Origin: Sphingomonadales bacterium
Lineage (GTDB): Bacteria > Pseudomonadota > Alphaproteobacteria > Sphingomonadales > Sphingomonadaceae
DNA: 64,000 bases
Assembly (NCBI GenBank): GCA_016704425.1
Contig: JADJAC010000002.1
Location: forward strand, 124,001-188,000
Direction of reading: 5' to 3'
Shown here: positions 33,591 to 43,356 of the stretch, one piece after another
How the letters are laid out: every line of letters begins with the position of its first letter
How positions within the stretch are numbered: position 1 is the stretch's first letter
Translations under genes and position numbers: made by a program
Notes under the pieces: model-generated
What the model was told of the DNA's origin: nothing
What the model saw: the letters and a program-made list of their open reading frames with translations, nothing else
Databases searched by the model: none

Positions 33591-34327
33591 GACCGGATTC
33601 GCCGTCGCGCAACGACCGGAGTGACATGGTCCTCATCTATGCGTCCAACCACATCGGTCAATTGCTCAATCACGGTCTTTCCGAAATGCTTGGTTGCATG
33701 GATCAGATTTTCGCCATCGACCATCATTCCTACATGACCGGGAAAAAAGATGAGGTCACCCGACTGCAGAATTGCATCTTCAGTTAGCGCTTCGCCGAGG
33801 CTTGCCATTTGCATGTCGCTATCGCGCGGTGCCGATATGCCAATCGCCGCCATGCTGCGCTGGATCAGGCCGGAACAATCGATCCCGGCACCTCCGCGGC
33901 CACCCCACACATAGGGTTTTTCAACAAAATGTCTCGCTGCATCAACACTGTTGGCCGGAAGGGTTTCACCGATCGGCTGTGCGCGCTCGGCCAGAGCCTC
34001 AGCAAGGACGTAGCCAACATAATGATCATGCTTGCAATATCCCCAGGCCCAACCGCCTGACGTGTCCAGCAACATGAATGCCTCGCCTGCCATGAGTTCG
34101 GAAATTTGCCGTCCACCCGGCTTGTCAACGACAGGCGTATGAAGGACGGTGCAGAACCGTTCCACGGCTTTAGCATAATGGGGCGAAAAGTGCTTTCCGG
34201 CGAGCGCAACATCAGCAAGGTCCCCGCGCATGGCGTTGATCCGCGGATCGAGTGCGCGGGAAGGCCCGCTAAGTGAAAAACTGTTGCGCGAATGCGGCAT
34301 AATGGCGCGGCATGTAGACGAGGGCAT
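33587..34327 (-). CDS. NlpC/P60 (C40) cell-wall peptidase
   Basis: 246 residues from ATG 34327; ATG 34300 is an alternative. An SH3-like part (about 80-135, with GEAFMLLDTSGGWAWGYC) precedes the catalytic domain: Cys in GAGIDCSGLI, His in GHVGMMVDGENLIHAT. Members hydrolyse D-gamma-glutamyl-meso-diaminopimelate bonds in peptidoglycan or peptides. There is no obvious signal peptide. Co-transcription with the M17 peptidase upstream suggests a role in peptide turnover. Confidence 0.85.
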   Translation of the reverse strand: MPSSTCRAIMPHSRNSFSLSGPSRALDPRINAMRGDLADVALAGKHFSPHYAKAVERFCTVLHTPVVDKPGGRQISELMAGEAFMLLDTSGGWAWGYCKHDHYVGYVLAEALAERAQPIGETLPANSVDAARHFVEKPYVWGGRGGAGIDCSGLIQRSMAAIGISAPRDSDMQMASLGEALTEDAILQSGDLIFFPGHVGMMVDGENLIHATKHFGKTVIEQLTDVVGRIDEDHVTPVVARRRIRS

Positions 34328-34382
34328 GCGGCAAACGCAATGGCGGCAGTTGGTTCAACCTCACGATCGACCGGATGCCGAC

Positions 34383-35771
34383 TCAACTCGAGGGAAAGCG
34401 CGCCTTCAAAACGGCCCAGGCGGCACGCAATCCGAGTGCTTCACCGCCTTTCGGCCGCCCCGGTTTTGCAGCAGCCCGCCAGGCCCATGTATCAAGATGG
34501 GCCCACGGTGTTCCAACCGGCACAAATTTGCGCAAAAACAGCGCGGCCGTAATTGCCCCGGCCATACCGCCTTCCGACGAGTTGGCGACGTCAGCAATCT
34601 CAGATTTGAGCATATCGTCGTATGCAGGCCAGAGGGGAAGCTGCCAAACCGGATCATCCTCGGCGATGGAGGCCGCGTTTAATTCGTTTGCCAGCGATTG
34701 ATCGTTGGTGAATAGCGCAGGCAGATCGGGGCCAAGTGCGACACGAGCCGCGCCGGTCAGCGTAGCAAAGTCGAGGATAAGCACAGGTTCCGCCTCGGCG
34801 GCCTTGGTCAGCGCATCGGCCAAGATCAGCCTACCTTCGGCATCGGTATTGTCGACTTCAACAGTCATGCCCAGACGCGACCTGAGAATGTCGCCCGGTC
34901 GAAATGCATTGCCGGCAATGGCATTCTCAGCAGTGGGCAGGAGCATGTGCAATCGAACCGGAAGACGTGCCTGCATGATCAGCCTCGAAAGCGCCAGCGC
35001 ATGCGCTGCACCACCCATGTCCTTTTTCATAATGCGCATGCCACTGGCCGGCTTGATATCCAGGCCGCCGGAGTCGAACGAGACACCCTTGCCAATGATC
35101 GCTACCCTTGGGTGAGCGGGATTGCCCCATTCAATTTCGATGAGTCTGGGCGCGTGGCGCTTGTCCGCGGCCTGCCCAACAGCATGAATCATTGGATAGC
35201 CGACTTCGAGATCGTGCCCCTTGGTCACAGCGGTGGCGGCACCAAACTGCTTGGCGATGGTCTCTGCCTCATGCTGCAGTTCTGCCGGACCCATGTCCGC
35301 GGCCGGCGTGTTGACCAGATCACGGACAAGGGCCACCGCTTCGGCTAGGTGCACCTGTTCGGAAATGGATGCAGGATCGCTCGTCAACAACACGCGGGAC
35401 GGGATTGGCTCCGCCTCACTGAGATAGCGCTCGAACCGATAGTGCGCCAGCAACCAGCCAAGTGTCATAGAGGCCGAATTTCGCCCCATGAGCCGGTACA
35501 GGCCCTCTGGTAGTCGGCCAGCGGCGCTCGCCAGCGTCCACACACTTTTTTCCGTGGCATCTCCCAAAACCACAGACCATTCCGAAGGACCATCACCAGG
35601 CACAACAAGCATTTCGCCTGTTCTGGCTTCAAAGCGCGCGGCCAGTGCTGCAGCACGGGTGCGTTCAGGCTGCGCCGCCAGCCAGTCTGGAAAGTCTGAC
35701 CTTCCCAAAACCGTAATTGTCCTTGCCGGCTGGCCCTGATCCGGCTGAAGCAGTTCAGCATAGTCTGTCAT
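34383..35771 (-). CDS. M17 leucyl aminopeptidase family
   Basis: 462 residues. The two-metal active site is recognisable: GKGVSFDSGGLDIKP with catalytic Lys in MRIMKKDMGGAAHAL, and NTDAEGRLILADAL with the Asp/Glu ligands and Arg. The protein is slightly shorter than E. coli PepA. It releases N-terminal residues from peptides in the cytoplasm. It precedes the NlpC/P60 gene by 55 bp on the same strand. Confidence 0.92.
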   Translation of the reverse strand: MTDYAELLQPDQGQPARTITVLGRSDFPDWLAAQPERTRAAALAARFEARTGEMLVVPGDGPSEWSVVLGDATEKSVWTLASAAGRLPEGLYRLMGRNSASMTLGWLLAHYRFERYLSEAEPIPSRVLLTSDPASISEQVHLAEAVALVRDLVNTPAADMGPAELQHEAETIAKQFGAATAVTKGHDLEVGYPMIHAVGQAADKRHAPRLIEIEWGNPAHPRVAIIGKGVSFDSGGLDIKPASGMRIMKKDMGGAAHALALSRLIMQARLPVRLHMLLPTAENAIAGNAFRPGDILRSRLGMTVEVDNTDAEGRLILADALTKAAEAEPVLILDFATLTGAARVALGPDLPALFTNDQSLANELNAASIAEDDPVWQLPLWPAYDDMLKSEIADVANSSEGGMAGAITAALFLRKFVPVGTPWAHLDTWAWRAAAKPGRPKGGEALGLRAAWAVLKARFPSS

Positions 35772-35846
35772 GAATTTCCCATGCCAAGCTCTTTTTGTTT
35801 CGTCGAGCCGTTTGATTGAAAGTCTACTCTTCGCTAACGCCGGGCG

Positions 35847-36977
35847 ATGGTTTCAGACAAAGCCCGCCAGGTCGCTGCATTGCCGTATCGCACCAACGCG
35901 AATGGGCAGGTGGAAGTGATGTTGATCACTTCGCGCGAAACACGGCGCTGGGTCATTCCAAAAGGGAATTGTATCGAGGGCCTCAAGCCTCATGAGGCGG
36001 CTGCGGAGGAAGCCTTTGAAGAGGCTGGACTGACCGGAATCGGGTGCCCCACGGCATTGGGATCGTTCGAGTATGACAAGCGACTGTCGCGTGGCGGTCT
36101 GCGGCCGACGCGGGTTCAGGTGTTCCCGATCGCAGTCATGCGGCAAGCAGAAGTATGGCCGGAACTGGGCGAGCGGGAGTGCCGCTGGTTTGGAATTTCG
36201 GAGGCCGCCGCGGCGGTCGATGAACCCGAGCTCAAAGCCATGATATCCGACTTCCGGATGACAACACCTTCTGTTGTGCAAAGCAAGTCGTGGCTGCTAG
36301 ATGGTCGGAAATATAGTGGGGAAGGGATGGCAATCGTGCGCTGGTTTCAGGCATTGATGCCCAAAAAGGGGCGTTTCTTTGAGCAGTTTGAGGCCCATGC
36401 CGCGACGCTGGTTGCTGGAGCTGATTCTCTTGGCAAGCTGTTGCAGGGCGACGGAGACATAGCGGGCTACTGCGCAGAAATTGAGGCCCATGAGCATGAC
36501 GCCGATGAAATCATCCGTGAAGTCCTGCGCGATGTGCACCGCACATTTATTACCCCATTCGACCGCACGGCGATAACCGACCTCATCGGTTCGATGGATG
36601 ATGCGATAGATCAAATGAATGCAACAGCGAAGACGATAACCCTTTATGGCATCAAGGAGTTCGATCCTCACATGCGCGATATGGGCGGGATCATTGTCGA
36701 AGCTGCGCGCCTGACGGAAGAGGCGGTTCCACTGTTGCGTGGAATCGGTCGCAATGGATCCCGGCTCATTACCCTTACCGGTCGACTTGTTCAGATCGAA
36801 GGACATGCCGATGAAATTCACGAAGCCGGCCTCAAGCTCCTTTTTGCCGAAAAGGGCAAGATTGATCCGATGGCTTTTATCATCGGGCGAGAGATTTATG
36901 GGAATCTGGAAAAGGTCGTCGACAAGTTCGAGGATGTCGCAAACGAGATTCAAGGTCTCGTGCTTGATCACGCCTGA
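35847..36977 (+). CDS. NUDIX hydrolase fused to DUF47 (Pit accessory)
   Basis: 376 residues in one open frame. Residues 1-140 are a NUDIX domain with WVIPKGNCIEG and EEAFEEAGL; the Nudix box keeps the EExG metal ligands but lacks the first Glu and the Arg of the consensus, as in related alphaproteobacterial proteins. Residues about 165-376 are a DUF47/PhoU-like helical protein starting RWFQALMPKKGRFFEQF. DUF47 genes usually stand alone before pit, as here. An ATG at 36328 with GGGGAAGGG before it could give a separate DUF47 product. A polyphosphate or diphosphoinositol-type substrate is possible but unproven. Confidence 0.82.
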   Translation: MVSDKARQVAALPYRTNANGQVEVMLITSRETRRWVIPKGNCIEGLKPHEAAAEEAFEEAGLTGIGCPTALGSFEYDKRLSRGGLRPTRVQVFPIAVMRQAEVWPELGERECRWFGISEAAAAVDEPELKAMISDFRMTTPSVVQSKSWLLDGRKYSGEGMAIVRWFQALMPKKGRFFEQFEAHAATLVAGADSLGKLLQGDGDIAGYCAEIEAHEHDADEIIREVLRDVHRTFITPFDRTAITDLIGSMDDAIDQMNATAKTITLYGIKEFDPHMRDMGGIIVEAARLTEEAVPLLRGIGRNGSRLITLTGRLVQIEGHADEIHEAGLKLLFAEKGKIDPMAFIIGREIYGNLEKVVDKFEDVANEIQGLVLDHA

Positions 36978-36991
36978 AAAGGGAACAGTGG

Positions 36992-38005
36992 ATGCATGAG
37001 CTTGCGCTTCCGCTCCTCATCGGACTGATTGCTGTTGCGTTGGCGTTCGACTTTTTGAACGGTTTGCATGACGCTGCGAATTCCATCGCGACAGTCGTGG
37101 CGACCCGATTGCTTAGCCCGGTAAAGGCCGTTGCTTTTGCGGCCTTTTTCAATTTTATGGCCTATTTCCTTTCGATCATTTTTCCCAGCCTGCACAAGGT
37201 GGCCGAAACCATCGGCAAGGGCATCATTGACAAGGATCTTGTGACTCCGTCTGTGGTCTTCGGTGCTCTGATCGGGGCAATGTTCTGGAATGTCGTGACC
37301 TGGTGGCGCGGAATTCCATCCTCGTCGAGCCATGCTCTGGTTGGCGGCCTGGTTGGTGCTGGCGTCGCGCACGCGGGGCTTGGCGGCATTCAATGGGCGG
37401 GGCTCAACAAGACCGTTGTTGCCATTTTTCTCTCCCCGATGCTCGGGATGCTTTTGTCGATGTTGATCATGCTGGCCTCCAGCTGGGTGTTCAGCAGCGC
37501 CACACCACGGGGAGCGGAAGGCAGCCTAAAGTTTTTGCACATCGCATCATCGGCGACCTATTCGATCAGTCACGGCTTGAATGATGCGCAGAAGACGATG
37601 GGGATCATTACCGTCCTTCTCTATTCCACGGGCTATCTTCAGGGCGATTTCCATGTGCCCCACTGGGTCGCCATCAGCTGCTATGTGGCAATTTCGCTGG
37701 GCACCCTGTCAGGAGGCTGGAAGATCATCCAGACGATGGGAACCCGCATCACCAAATTGTCCCAGCATCAGGGGTTCAGCGCGTCCACAGGCGGGTCGAT
37801 CATGGTCTTTACCGCCTCAGCACTCGGTATTCCGGTTTCCACGACGCACACGATCACGGGCTGCATTATTGGCGCAGGTACCGCTAGGCGAACCTCTTCG
37901 GTGCGTTGGGGCGTGGCAAGCAATGTCGTGGTTGCGTGGATCATAACAATCCCCGCTTCAGCAATCGTCGGCGCACTTTTCTATTGGCTAACGACGCTTT
38001 TCTAG
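36992..38005 (+). CDS. Pit low-affinity phosphate transporter
   Basis: 337 residues, about ten membrane segments, with the two inverted-repeat signatures of the PiT family: DFLNGLHDAANSIATVVATR near the N-terminus and SHGLNDAQKTMGIIT near residue 190. It is an inorganic phosphate (or metal phosphate) symporter of the inner membrane. It starts 15 bp after the NUDIX-DUF47 gene, and DUF47 proteins are known regulators of Pit. The end overlaps rimO tail to tail by 4 bp. Confidence 0.93.
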   Translation: MHELALPLLIGLIAVALAFDFLNGLHDAANSIATVVATRLLSPVKAVAFAAFFNFMAYFLSIIFPSLHKVAETIGKGIIDKDLVTPSVVFGALIGAMFWNVVTWWRGIPSSSSHALVGGLVGAGVAHAGLGGIQWAGLNKTVVAIFLSPMLGMLLSMLIMLASSWVFSSATPRGAEGSLKFLHIASSATYSISHGLNDAQKTMGIITVLLYSTGYLQGDFHVPHWVAISCYVAISLGTLSGGWKIIQTMGTRITKLSQHQGFSASTGGSIMVFTASALGIPVSTTHTITGCIIGAGTARRTSSVRWGVASNVVVAWIITIPASAIVGALFYWLTTLF

Positions 38006-39336
38006 GCGCTGATCGGGGCCCCATAGAGATCATGCTCGTCTGCATCTTCAATAATGACGGGCGCAATATCGCCGGCTTTCAAATGTCTCGAATTACGCAG
38101 GAATACCGAGCCATCGATTTCCGGCGCATCGGCCTTTGATCGCCCGGTCGCGCCACCATCCGCATCAACTTCATCGATGATCACGTCCAGTGTCAGACCG
38201 ACCTTGGCCGCAAGCTTTGCTGCAGATATCGCGGCAGTTTTTTCCATGATCCTTGCGTAGCGTTCTTCCTTGACTGTTTCAGGCACTGGATCGGGAAGGG
38301 CATTGGCGGGCGCGCCTTCGACGGGCTCGAACCGAAAGGCACCAACGCGGTCAAGTTGCGCTTCGTCCAGCCAGTCGAGCAGATACTGGAAATCGCCTTC
38401 CGTCTCGCCTGGAAAGCCAACGACGAACGTCGAACGAATGGCGATGTCTGGACATATTTCCCGCCAGCGTCTGATCCGTTCGAGCACCTTTGCTTCATTT
38501 GCCGGACGTTTCATCGCTTTCAGGATAGATGGCGCCGCGTGCTGGAAAGGGATGTCGAGATAGGGCAGCACAAGCCCTTCTGCCATGAGCGGGATAACCT
38601 GATCGACATGGGGGTAAGGGTAGACATAGTGTAGCCGGACCCAGGCGCCTAGTCTGCCCAGCTCGCCCGCAAGGTCGGTCATGTGTGCCCTGACTTCGCG
38701 TCCTTTCCATTCCCGCGGCTGGTGGCGGATATCCACGCCATAGGCGGACGTGTCCTGTGAAATGACAAGAAGTTCTCGCGTGCCTGCGGCCACAAGCTTT
38801 TCTGCCTCGCGCAATATCGCATCCGGTCGCCTTGAGACGAGGCCACCCCGAATGCTCGGGATGATGCAGAATGCGCAGGCGTGGTTACAGCCTTCGGAGA
38901 TTTTCAGGTAGCTGTAATGGCGTGGCGTCAGCTTGAGACCAGCCTCAGGAACAAGATCGACAAATGCATTGGGAACAGTCGGTGCAGCTTCGTGCACAGC
39001 CTCTACAACGGCTTCGTACTGATGCGGCCCGCTAATCGCGAGAACTTCCGGGAACCGGGCTCGGATCACATCCGCTTCATTGCCCATGCAGCCCGTCACG
39101 ATGACACGGCCATTCTCTGCAATCGCTTCGCCAATCGCCTCCAGACTTTCTTCCTTCGCCGAATCCAGAAAACCACAAGTATTGACAAGCACCACATCGG
39201 CCCCCGCATAGTCGGGCGACAGGCCGTACCCATCTGCACGCAGTTTTGTCAGAATCCGTTCGCTATCGACAAGAGCCTTGGGACATCCAAGCGAAACCAT
39301 GCCGACTTTCGGCGGTGAGGGGAGCGTTATTGCCAT
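38002..39336 (-). CDS. rimO: Ribosomal protein S12 methylthiotransferase
   Basis: 444 residues. The N-terminal UPF0004 domain has VSLGCPKALVDSE and VNTCGFLDSAKEE with cluster cysteines; the radical SAM core has SEGCNHACAFCIIPSIRG; a C-terminal TRAM domain follows. It methylthiolates the conserved aspartate of S12 using two Fe-S clusters. It lies 50 bp after serS. Confidence 0.95.
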   Translation of the reverse strand: MAITLPSPPKVGMVSLGCPKALVDSERILTKLRADGYGLSPDYAGADVVLVNTCGFLDSAKEESLEAIGEAIAENGRVIVTGCMGNEADVIRARFPEVLAISGPHQYEAVVEAVHEAAPTVPNAFVDLVPEAGLKLTPRHYSYLKISEGCNHACAFCIIPSIRGGLVSRRPDAILREAEKLVAAGTRELLVISQDTSAYGVDIRHQPREWKGREVRAHMTDLAGELGRLGAWVRLHYVYPYPHVDQVIPLMAEGLVLPYLDIPFQHAAPSILKAMKRPANEAKVLERIRRWREICPDIAIRSTFVVGFPGETEGDFQYLLDWLDEAQLDRVGAFRFEPVEGAPANALPDPVPETVKEERYARIMEKTAAISAAKLAAKVGLTLDVIIDEVDADGGATGRSKADAPEIDGSVFLRNSRHLKAGDIAPVIIEDADEHDLYGAPISA

Positions 39337-39386
39337 GATCGGGGGCGCCCATAGGCTCGATCTGAGTAAAAGTCACCAGCTTCCGG

Positions 39387-40664
39387 TCATTCAGAACTGA
39401 TCCGCTCCAACCCGCCCATATAGGGATGTAGCACAGCAGGGACCGAAACACTGCCGTCCTCATTCTGGTAATTCTCGATCACGGCAACGAGCGCGCGCCC
39501 CACCGCAAGCCCCGAGCCATTCAGCGTGTGTGCGAAAACAGTGCCCTTTTCGCCATCCTTGCGGAATCGGGCATTCATCCGGCGGGCCTGGAAATCCCCG
39601 CAGTTGGAACAACTTGAAATTTCACGATAGCGCCGCTGCCCCGGCAACCACACTTCGAGATCAAACGTCTTTTGCGCCGAAAACCCCATGTCGCCGCTGC
39701 AAAGCAACATCCGACGGAAAGGCAGGCCGAGCCTTTCCAGTACAGCCTCGGCGCAGGACGTCATGCGTTCATGTTCCGCTTCGGACGCCTCAGGGCAGAC
39801 GATCGAAACAAGTTCCACCTTTTCAAACTGATGCTGCCGGATCATTCCCCGTGTATCACGACCCGCTGCGCCTGCCTCAGAGCGAAAACAGGGTGTGAGA
39901 GCCGTCAGTCGGATCGGTAGCTCCTTTTCTTCAAGGATCATTTCACGGACCATATTGGTCAGGCTGACTTCGGCTGTCGGTATAAGCCATCGGCCATCGG
40001 TCGTCCGGAACTGGTCTTCGGCGAATTTGGGTAACTGGCCTGTGCCATAAAGTGCCTCGTCACGAACGAGAACGGGAGGCGCCACCTCCTGATAGCCGAA
40101 TTCACCCGTATGCAAATCGAGCATGAATTGACCCAGGGCGCGGGAAAGCCGCGCGATCCCGCCGCGCAAATAAGCAAATCGCGCACCCGACACCTTTTGG
40201 GCGGTTTCGAAATCCAGCCCGAGTGGTGGACCAATCTCGTGATGCTCGCGGCCTTCGAAGCTCAACTGAGGCACGACACCGCGCAGATGAATGATCTTGT
40301 TGTCATTTTCATCGGCGCCTTGCGGCACAGAAGGATCGGCAAGATTGGGAATAGCGGCCAGAACGTCATTCAGTGAAGCCAGTGCCTCGCGTTCTTCCGC
40401 TTCCAGCGCCGGGACGCGGGTCTTGAGGTCAGTGACTTGCGCCATCAGCCTGCTGGCTTCCCCCTCATCGTTGCGGGCCTTGGCTGCTCCAATAGCCTTT
40501 GATGCATCGTTGCGGGCAGCCAGCGCTGTCTGCAGGGCCTGCGTCAGTGCACGCCAATGCTCATCAAGTGCGAGTACTTCTCCTGCGCGCGCAGAGAGCC
40601 CGCGTCGCGCAAGGGCAGCGTCAAAAGCTTCGGGATTTTCACGGATCTGGCGAATATCATGCAT
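39387..40664 (-). CDS. serS: Seryl-tRNA synthetase
   Basis: 425 residues. The N-terminal antiparallel coiled-coil arm (about 30-100) is followed by a class II catalytic core: motif 2 FRSEAGAAGRDTRGMIRQHQ and motif 3 NGSGLAVGRALVAVIEN. Normal length. It lies in a leftward run with the Lrp-type regulator upstream and rimO downstream. Confidence 0.97.
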   Translation of the reverse strand: MHDIRQIRENPEAFDAALARRGLSARAGEVLALDEHWRALTQALQTALAARNDASKAIGAAKARNDEGEASRLMAQVTDLKTRVPALEAEEREALASLNDVLAAIPNLADPSVPQGADENDNKIIHLRGVVPQLSFEGREHHEIGPPLGLDFETAQKVSGARFAYLRGGIARLSRALGQFMLDLHTGEFGYQEVAPPVLVRDEALYGTGQLPKFAEDQFRTTDGRWLIPTAEVSLTNMVREMILEEKELPIRLTALTPCFRSEAGAAGRDTRGMIRQHQFEKVELVSIVCPEASEAEHERMTSCAEAVLERLGLPFRRMLLCSGDMGFSAQKTFDLEVWLPGQRRYREISSCSNCGDFQARRMNARFRKDGEKGTVFAHTLNGSGLAVGRALVAVIENYQNEDGSVSVPAVLHPYMGGLERISSE

Positions 40665-40710
40665 GGGGCAGCGCTATGACGTGCGGCTCCGCCCGTCGCA
40701 AGCGCAATGC

Positions 40711-41187
40711 TCAGTCGGGATCAACGGGAACGCCGGGAATGTGTTTCGCCGTACGGATCGTCAGTGACGTCTTGACGCCTGCGACATTGGGTGCGGTCGT
40801 CAGCGAAGAGGTCAGGAAGGACTGAAATTCCTGCAAATCACGCGCCACGATCTTGAGGATAAAGTCAATTTCCCCATTGAGCATGTGGCATTCGCGCACC
40901 GGCGCCAGCGTTGCAATATGATCTTCAAAGGCGCGCAGATCAGATTCTGCCTGGCTCTTAAGGCTGACCATCGCGAACACCGTAATGGTATAGCCGAGTC
41001 GCGAAGCGTTGAGCGAAGCATGATAGCCTTCGATGATGCCGCCTTCTTCAAGCGCGCGTACCCGGCGTAAGCAGGGCGGTGCCGTCAGGCCAACATGTTC
41101 GGCCAGCTCGACATTGGTCATCCGTCCATTCGCCTGCAGTTCCGCGAGAATCCGACGATCGATCCTATCGAATGAAACTTGCGCCAT
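40711..41187 (-). CDS. Lrp/AsnC-family regulator
   Basis: 158 residues: a winged helix at 1-60 (IDRRILAELQANGRMTNVEL, GLTAPPCLRRVRALEEGGII) and a RAM ligand-binding domain at about 70-150. It is probably responsive to an amino acid. Neighbours do not reveal its targets. Confidence 0.9.
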   Translation of the reverse strand: MAQVSFDRIDRRILAELQANGRMTNVELAEHVGLTAPPCLRRVRALEEGGIIEGYHASLNASRLGYTITVFAMVSLKSQAESDLRAFEDHIATLAPVRECHMLNGEIDFILKIVARDLQEFQSFLTSSLTTAPNVAGVKTSLTIRTAKHIPGVPVDPD

Positions 41188-41349
41188 CCACCTCTGATCC
41201 TTTCACCCAATGCCTCATCGCTGTAATTTTCTTACAATGCAAGGCCATTGTGCCACTTTGCTACGCTTCAGTTTCAGTGCTTTCCGCGTGTCCCGCAAAG
41301 CGCTATCGGACGAAAACGGGTAAAGTGATTGGGAGAGGCTGCGCATCCC

Positions 41350-42942
41350 GTGCGTTTTGACGACCGCCTTGATACCTTGCTGAAGCAATCCGCGCCCGAC
41401 AGGGAGGCCAAGGCCGCGCTTTGGGTCCAGATTGCCGACATCGTCTCCCAAGAGGGCAACCGCCTTTCCAGCGCACAGCAGGAAGCAGCATTCGAACGGC
41501 TGCGCGCGTGGCGCGAGCAGGTGCCTGCTGCTCGACGGAGAGCGACGTCGCTCACATTATCCAGCTATCCTGTCTCGCCGGAAATGGTTGATCTGTTTGC
41601 CCAGGATTCGCCGCAAGTTGCCGCCCCCCTGCTTCTCAACGCACAGTTGCCGGATGCAGAATGGGTGCGAATGATCCCCGGCTGGCCTCCGACCAGTCGC
41701 GCGCTTGTTCGGCAAAGGCGTGATCTGCCGGAAGAGACTCTCCGTCTTTTGGGCGCGTATGGTACTGTCGATTTTGTGCTCCCGGCAGAGGAAGGCGCAA
41801 CTGAGTCACCAGAATCTGTCATCCAGATCCGTGATCTTGTTGCGCGAATCGAGGCGTATCGGCGGGATCACCCGCCAACGCCGGCTCGGTCTGTCGAACC
41901 AGACAGACTCGAATTTTTCCGATTCGAGGCTGGCGGCGATGGCATCATCAACTGGGTGGAAGGCGCCCCCCGCGGCCCATTGATCGGAATTTCACTCGCG
42001 GAGATGGCAGAAGCCGGTGGCTATGGCGTTGACGGTCAGGCCGCGGGCGCGTGCCGTCAGCGCGCGCAGTTTCGCGACGCCCATCTGGAAGTGGCAGGTT
42101 CCGGACATGCCTCAGGGGCGTGGCTCCTGTCTGCAAACCCACTCTTCAATCGCGAAGATGGGCGCTTCATTGGCTATCGTGGCGTCGCGAAACGCCCGGG
42201 CACCAGCCCATCGGTAAATTCGAAACTTCTTGGCGAAAGTCTGTCAGCCGATTCGGTCCGTCAATTGACCCATGAATTGCGGACGCCGCTCAACGCCATC
42301 CGCGGTTTTGGAGAAATGATTGAGTCTCGGCTGCGGGGACCCGTGGCGCAACATTACAGCGACATGGCGCGCAGGATCGTCAACGATGCCTCAAGGCTGA
42401 TGGCTGTCATTGATGATCTCGACTCGGCGGCGCGGCTTGAAACCGGTGACTGGCCGACCGCAAGCCTGCCTGAAGAAGGGATCGACCTCGAGGATATCCT
42501 CAATGGCGCGGTGAACGACCTGCGCCCGCTTAGTGAAGATCACGGCGTGAACATCCGGCTGAGCATCGGTCGAAATGTTCCGCATGTGCGGGTTGACTCT
42601 GCGACCTGCCAGCGCCTCGTTGCCAGGCTGTTGTCAGCGGCGATTGAACTTGCGAGACAGGGTGAAGTGCTGGCCGTTCACCTTGATTCTGGAATAGCCG
42701 GGATTGTCTTTCAGGTGGACAGGCCGTCCCGTATTATCGGCCTTTCTGCAGAGCAGATCGTCGCCACTGCTGCCGTGGGGGATGGGGTCGGCGATCTTCC
42801 CCTGGGTCTTGGTTTTACGGTGCGCCTTATTGAAGCTATTTCGCGACGGGCAGGCGGAAGCCTTGAAATTGGTCGCGAGCGGTTCAGCCTGATCCTGCCT
42901 GGCGTGTCTGAGGGCGCAGCCGAGAACAAGGAAAGCGGCTGA
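41350..42942 (+). CDS. Orphan histidine-kinase-like protein, degenerate ATP domain
   Basis: About 530 residues from GTG 41350 (TTG 41329 is an alternative). A 170-residue N-terminal part without membrane helix is followed by a PAS-like region (about 195-290), a HisKA helix with RQLTHELRTPLNAIRGFGEM (phospho-His), and a C-terminal HATPase-like part. The N box is changed (RLVARLLSAAIELARQ lacks the Asn residues) while a G-box-like LPLGLGFTVRLIEA remains, so ATP binding is doubtful. No response regulator is adjacent. It may act as a scaffold, a phosphatase-type partner or a weakened kinase. Confidence 0.8.
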   Translation: MRFDDRLDTLLKQSAPDREAKAALWVQIADIVSQEGNRLSSAQQEAAFERLRAWREQVPAARRRATSLTLSSYPVSPEMVDLFAQDSPQVAAPLLLNAQLPDAEWVRMIPGWPPTSRALVRQRRDLPEETLRLLGAYGTVDFVLPAEEGATESPESVIQIRDLVARIEAYRRDHPPTPARSVEPDRLEFFRFEAGGDGIINWVEGAPRGPLIGISLAEMAEAGGYGVDGQAAGACRQRAQFRDAHLEVAGSGHASGAWLLSANPLFNREDGRFIGYRGVAKRPGTSPSVNSKLLGESLSADSVRQLTHELRTPLNAIRGFGEMIESRLRGPVAQHYSDMARRIVNDASRLMAVIDDLDSAARLETGDWPTASLPEEGIDLEDILNGAVNDLRPLSEDHGVNIRLSIGRNVPHVRVDSATCQRLVARLLSAAIELARQGEVLAVHLDSGIAGIVFQVDRPSRIIGLSAEQIVATAAVGDGVGDLPLGLGFTVRLIEAISRRAGGSLEIGRERFSLILPGVSEGAAENKESG

Positions 42943-43038
42943 GTCCGTTTCCACATGCGTTGCGCGGGCGCCAGAAACTGCGAACCATGCTTGCACGACT
43001 TGCCCATGGTCCGCTATCGCGCGGGTCGCAACAGGTAT

Positions 43039-43113
43039 GGGCCTGTAGCTCAATGGTAGAGCCGGCCGCTCATAACGGCTTGGTTGGGGGTTCGAATCCC
43101 TCCGGGCCCACCA
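43039..43113 (+). tRNA. tRNA with CAU anticodon (probably Ile2)
   Basis: A 75-nt cloverleaf: acceptor GGGCCTG with CGGGCCC, anticodon loop CTCATAA (CAU), T loop GGTTCGAATCC, encoded CCA. The sequence after the anticodon stem (CTTGGTTG) resembles tRNA-Ile2, whose CAU is modified to lysidine, more than elongator Met. Identity by eye is not certain. Confidence 0.85.
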
Positions 43114-43220
43114 ACATCCCGAGTTGTTTGCCAGCCCTTGGTGAGCACTGCCAGGTCATACGGGGAAAGTCGATTTCGCTTGCGCCGGAAAGCGGCCTTA
43201 AACTAAGGGCCGCATCGGTC

Positions 43221-43299
<79 letters not shown>

Positions 43300-43356
43300 C
43301 ACACATTCTGGCAGCCGCCAAGCCGTGCAGGCTGCTGCGTCGTTCGCCTTTCTAGG

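Noticed and set aside
36328..36977. Separate DUF47 gene starting at 36328
   Set aside because: Kept as an alternative only. The frame is open from the NUDIX start with no stop between, so the simplest reading is one fused protein.
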